DNA of 64,000 bases from Myceligenerans crystallogenes (GTDB lineage Bacteria > Actinomycetota > Actinomycetes > Actinomycetales > Cellulomonadaceae), in contig NZ_BAAANL010000003.1 of assembly GCF_039529775.1 (NCBI RefSeq), positions 1 to 64,000 of the forward strand, in the 5' to 3' direction. Both the position numbers and the translations under genes were made by a program. Shown one piece after another: positions 61,320-64,000 of this stretch. Below the pieces are notes generated by a model. That model had not been told where the DNA came from and searched no databases. It saw nothing but the letters and a program-made list of their open reading frames with translations. Each line of letters begins with the position of its first letter. Position 1 is the first letter of the stretch.

Positions 61320-62450
61320 TCAGGCGCCGCGGCGGGTGCGGACGGCCTGGGCGAGGGTGTGCAGGAGGTTGTCGGTGGTGGTCCAGTCCATGCACTTGTC
61401 GGTGACGGACTGGCCGTAGGTGAGGGTGTCCAGGGGTCCGGGCTGCTGGGCTCCGGGTTCGAGGAAGGACTCCATCATCAGGCCGGTGATGCCCTGTTCG
61501 CCGTCGGCGAGGCGGGCGGCGATCTCGGTGACGACCTCGGCCTGGCGCAGGTGGTCCTTGCCGGAGTTGCCGTGGCTGGCGTCCACGACGAGGCCGTGCT
61601 CCACGGCGCCGCCGAGCCCGCTCTTGCGCGCCACCTCCAGGGCCGCGGTGATGTCGTCCTGGTGGTAGTTCGGGCCGCCGCGGCCGCCGCGCAGGATGAT
61701 GTGACAGTCGGGGTTGCCGGAGGTCTCCACGGCCGCCGCGCGGCCCGCGGAGTCCATCCCGAAGAACGTGTGCTCGCTCGCGGCGGTGACGCAGCCGTCG
61801 ACCGCGATCTTGACGTTCCCGTCCGTGGCGTTCTTGAACCCGACGGGCATGGACAGGCCCGACGCGAGCTGCCGGTGGACCTGGGACTCGACGTTGCGGG
61901 CGCCGATGGCGCCCCAGGTCACGGCGTCCGCGATGTACTGCGGGCTGGTGGGTTCGAGGAACTCGCACGCGGCGGGCACCCCGGCGTCCAGCACGCCGAG
62001 CAGCACCTCCCGCGACAGGCGCAGCCCGTGGTTCACGTCGTGCGTGCCGTCCAGGTGCGGGTCGTTGATGAGGCCCTTCCAGCCGACGGTGGTGCGGGGC
62101 TTCTCGAAGTAGACCCGCATCACGATCAGCAGGTCGTCGGCGAGCTCGCGGGCGGTCCTGGCGAGCCGGCCCGCGTAGTCCAGGGCGGCGACAGGGTCGT
62201 GGACGCTGCACGGGCCCACGATGGTCAGCAGCCGGTCGTCGGCTCCGGTCAGGACGTCACGCACCTCCCGGCGGGACGTGGCCACCAGGTCGCCGTAGCT
62301 GGTGCCCAGCGGCATCTCGGCCAGGACGTCGGCCGGTGCGGGCAGTGGCTCCAGCGCGCGGACGCGGAGGTCGGACGTGCGGGCGCGCACCTCGGCCGGG
62401 ACGGACCGGTCGGCGGGATCGAGGGCGGGTTCGGTGGCGGGCGTGCTCAT
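61320..62450 (-). CDS. aroG: 3-deoxy-7-phosphoheptulonate synthase (AroG type I)
   Basis: First enzyme of the shikimate pathway, joining PEP and erythrose 4-phosphate. 376 residues, type I (E. coli AroG/F/H like): LLTIVGPCSVHDPVAALDYA, MRVYFEKPRTTVGWKGLINDP, RGGRGGPNYH, DASHGNSGKDH. AGGAG site before the ATG at 62450. A leader peptide and terminator precede it, so attenuation by aromatic amino acids is likely. Confidence 0.94.
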   Translation of the reverse strand: MSTPATEPALDPADRSVPAEVRARTSDLRVRALEPLPAPADVLAEMPLGTSYGDLVATSRREVRDVLTGADDRLLTIVGPCSVHDPVAALDYAGRLARTARELADDLLIVMRVYFEKPRTTVGWKGLINDPHLDGTHDVNHGLRLSREVLLGVLDAGVPAACEFLEPTSPQYIADAVTWGAIGARNVESQVHRQLASGLSMPVGFKNATDGNVKIAVDGCVTAASEHTFFGMDSAGRAAAVETSGNPDCHIILRGGRGGPNYHQDDITAALEVARKSGLGGAVEHGLVVDASHGNSGKDHLRQAEVVTEIAARLADGEQGITGLMMESFLEPGAQQPGPLDTLTYGQSVTDKCMDWTTTDNLLHTLAQAVRTRRGA

Positions 62451-62576
62451 GGGATCGGATCTCCTGAGGTCTCGATGGTGCTCGGCAGGGCTGGGCTGTA
62501 CTGATCGGTGCTGACCTGTGCCCAGGCGGGTTCCGCCACCGCCTCGTGTCCGGAGCGGCCCGTCTGGAATGACGAA

Positions 62577-62606
62577 GGGCCTGGACACGGTCGGTGTCCT
62601 AGGCCC
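62577..62606 (-). terminator. Attenuator terminator of the DAHP synthase operon
   Basis: On the minus strand GGGCCTAGGACAC pairs with GTGTCCAGGCCC (12 bp plus one bulge) followed by TTCGTCATT, between the leader peptide stop (62630) and the gene start (62450). Confidence 0.72.
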
Positions 62607-62629
62607 TCTTGCGGCTCCGGTGGATGTGA

Positions 62630-62701
62630 TCAGGCGTCAGCGCGCCAGGCTCCACCAGGAGCCGACGTAAAGCGCTGATACCAACGGATGTTCACGTCCA
62701 C
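62630..62701 (-). CDS. Aromatic-rich leader peptide (attenuation)
   Basis: A 23-codon frame from GTG 62701 (or GTG 62695) reads V-D-V-N-I-R-W-Y-Q-R-F-T-S-A-P-G-G-A-W and ends R-A-D-A. Trp, Tyr and Phe are clustered within five codons with a second Trp later, as in leader peptides where ribosome stalling on scarce aromatic tRNA controls a terminator. The hairpin GGCTCC-ACCA-GGAGCC (62648-62663) lies in it and a terminator follows. Ribosome site is weak. Confidence 0.68.
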   Translation of the reverse strand: MDVNIRWYQRFTSAPGGAWRADA

Positions 62702-62826
62702 GAAGCTACGCCGCGCCCGCGCGTCGTGTCCAGCCGGATCCGCCATGTGGGCGGAGTGTTCATGTGACGTTCGCGACCGGATGACGACGCGGTGACGGCT
62801 TTCCCCGCCCTTTCCTCGGCGTACCG

Positions 62827-64000
62827 TCACGCCGCGGTGAATCCCTCCAGTTCCTCGCGCGGCACCTGGCGCCCGGACAGGATCAGCTCCTTGATCCGGT
62901 CCACCTGCTCCCAGACGTTGACCGCCATCCCGGCACGCACGCGCCCGTCGAGCACCCAGAACGCCACCAGCTCACGCTTCGCGACCGACCCCGCCACGAC
63001 GACGTCGTCGTACCCGTCGCGGGTGACCCTGCCCTGCCCGCCCCCGGAACCGCTGCCGGTTCCGTCGCCCGGGCCGACCCAGCCGATGTACTCCATGCCG
63101 AGGTCGTACTGATCCGTGTAGAAGAACGGCAGGCTGTCGTACGGCGCGCGGTTCCCGAGCATCGCGCGGGCGGCGTGCGTGCCGCCGTCGCTGGCGCCCG
63201 CCCAGTGCTCGACGCGCAGCGGCCTGCCGTAGTGCGGCGACGGGATGCTCGCGACGTCGCCCGCGGCGAACACGTCGGGGTGCGAGGTGCTGAGCGTGCC
63301 GTCCACGGCGATGCCTCCGCCCAGCTCGCCCGAGCGGAGGTCCAGGCCCGCGACCTCGGCCAGCCCGACGTTCGGCGTCGCGCCGACGCCGATGACGACG
63401 ATGTCGGCGTCCACCCGCGTGCCGTCCGGCAGCTGGACGCCGGTCACCCGGGAGTCCGCCCCCAGGATGCGCACGGCGTCGGTGTTCCGGATCACCCGGG
63501 TACCGCGCTCGGTGTGCAGGCCGGCGAAGAGCTCGCCCATCTCCGCGCCGAGCACCCGGCCCAGCGGCACGGCCCCGCGCCCGATGACCGTGGCCTCCAG
63601 CCCCAGCGTCCGCGCCGACGCCGCGACCTCCAGCCCGATCCAGCCGTCGCCGATCACGGCGATCCGGCCCGAGCCCTCGAGCGACGCGTCGAGCAGCACC
63701 TGCGAGAGGCGGTCGCAGTCGTCGAGGGTGCGCAGGTAGTGCACGCCGCCGAGGTCGGTGCCGGGGATGTCGAGCGACCGCGGCGAGGAGCCGGTCGCGA
63801 TCAGGCACCGCGAGTAGGCCAGGCTGCCGCCGTCGGCGAACGTGAGCGTGTGCGCGGCGGGGTCGAGGCCGACGGCGAGGGTTCCGCGTCGCACCTCGAC
63901 GTCGTGCCTGCCGTACCAGGTCCCGTCGAGCGGGAAGACGACGTCGCGTTCCGCGTCCCCGCGCAGCAGGTCCTTGCTCAGGGGCGGTCGCTCGTACGGG
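62827..64000 (-). CDS. FAD-dependent NAD(P) oxidoreductase (ferredoxin-reductase type), cut by the window
   Basis: Partial gene whose 5' end lies past the right edge; 391 residues visible. PYERPPLSKDLLRGD at the visible start and CLIATGSSPRSLDIPG, IAVIGDGWIGLEVAAS (second nucleotide-binding fold) and the FAD-binding VFAAGDVASIPSP fit ferredoxin/rubredoxin-type reductases that pass electrons to cytochrome P450s or dioxygenases. The C-terminal reductase domain ends EELEGFTAA. No partner gene is in view. Confidence 0.85.
   Translation of the reverse strand, partial: PYERPPLSKDLLRGDAERDVVFPLDGTWYGRHDVEVRRGTLAVGLDPAAHTLTFADGGSLAYSRCLIATGSSPRSLDIPGTDLGGVHYLRTLDDCDRLSQVLLDASLEGSGRIAVIGDGWIGLEVAASARTLGLEATVIGRGAVPLGRVLGAEMGELFAGLHTERGTRVIRNTDAVRILGADSRVTGVQLPDGTRVDADIVVIGVGATPNVGLAEVAGLDLRSGELGGGIAVDGTLSTSHPDVFAAGDVASIPSPHYGRPLRVEHWAGASDGGTHAARAMLGNRAPYDSLPFFYTDQYDLGMEYIGWVGPGDGTGSGSGGGQGRVTRDGYDDVVVAGSVAKRELVAFWVLDGRVRAGMAVNVWEQVDRIKELILSGRQVPREELEGFTAA

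Overview
The window is high-GC actinobacterial DNA, most likely from a Micrococcales member of the Promicromonosporaceae type (Cellulosimicrobium/Isoptericola-like). The evidence is the codon use, frequent GTG starts, secreted GH43 arabinanase and GH16-CBM6 glucanase genes under LacI-type operators, mannosyltransferases of the PIM/lipoglycan type, a mycothiol-linked DsbA-fold protein, an F420-type LLM oxidoreductase and a LytR_C protein. The genus is an inference.

Layout. 1-18,997 is chromosomal: a long palindrome, a GH43 arabinanase, tRNA-Ser(CGA), a three-gene glycosyltransferase operon, mntH, an acyl-CoA dehydrogenase, pnuC, a GH16 glucanase plus a LacI regulator, a TetR pair, a redox protein, an LLM oxidoreductase, an ABC exporter and a LytR_C pair. 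19,006-40,485 is an integrative element of about 21.5 kb inserted in the 3' end of tRNA-Ser(GGA). A 17-bp direct repeat (CGGCGGAGGATGGGGGA) marks attL and attR, and a tyrosine integrase and an excisionase lie at the tRNA end. 40,472-64,000 is chromosomal again: tRNA-Ser(GGA), SRP RNA, a nucleotidyltransferase, a DUF222/HNH protein, a NUDIX protein, dnaX, a serine hydrolase, an ABC exporter, DUF5063-recR, a TSUP permease, lysC-asd, a GntR-controlled double ABC operon, a glutamine amidotransferase, an aromatic-pathway DAHP synthase with an apparent attenuator, and the start of an FAD reductase cut by the window edge.

Element cargo. The left end has a replication-type HTH gene and a small zinc-ribbon protein with VTDA repeats. 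Next comes a type I restriction locus, transcribed leftward: hsdM, a YhcG/DUF1016 PD-(D/E)XK nuclease, hsdS, hsdR, then a PrrC/RloC-like ATPase (candidate anticodon nuclease). An assembly gap of 98 N lies inside a 12-bp ELEA-coding repeat in the middle of hsdS. Then follow a NUDIX gene and a full-length second glutamyl-tRNA synthetase. Next is a tightly coupled leftward operon of an archaeal-type methionine adenosyltransferase, an alkaline-phosphatase/sulfatase-superfamily enzyme, a thymidylate-kinase-like P-loop kinase and a truncated GluRS-like adenylating domain with degenerate signature motifs. It is divergent from an XRE-TPR regulator that is followed by a HAD phosphatase. I do not recognise this metabolic cassette. 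It is the best candidate here for an undescribed system (small-molecule or nucleotide-conjugate synthesis is the inference). No conjugation translocase is visible, so the element looks integrative but not self-transmissible.

Limits: all calls come from reading sequence and remembered family motifs. No searches were run.
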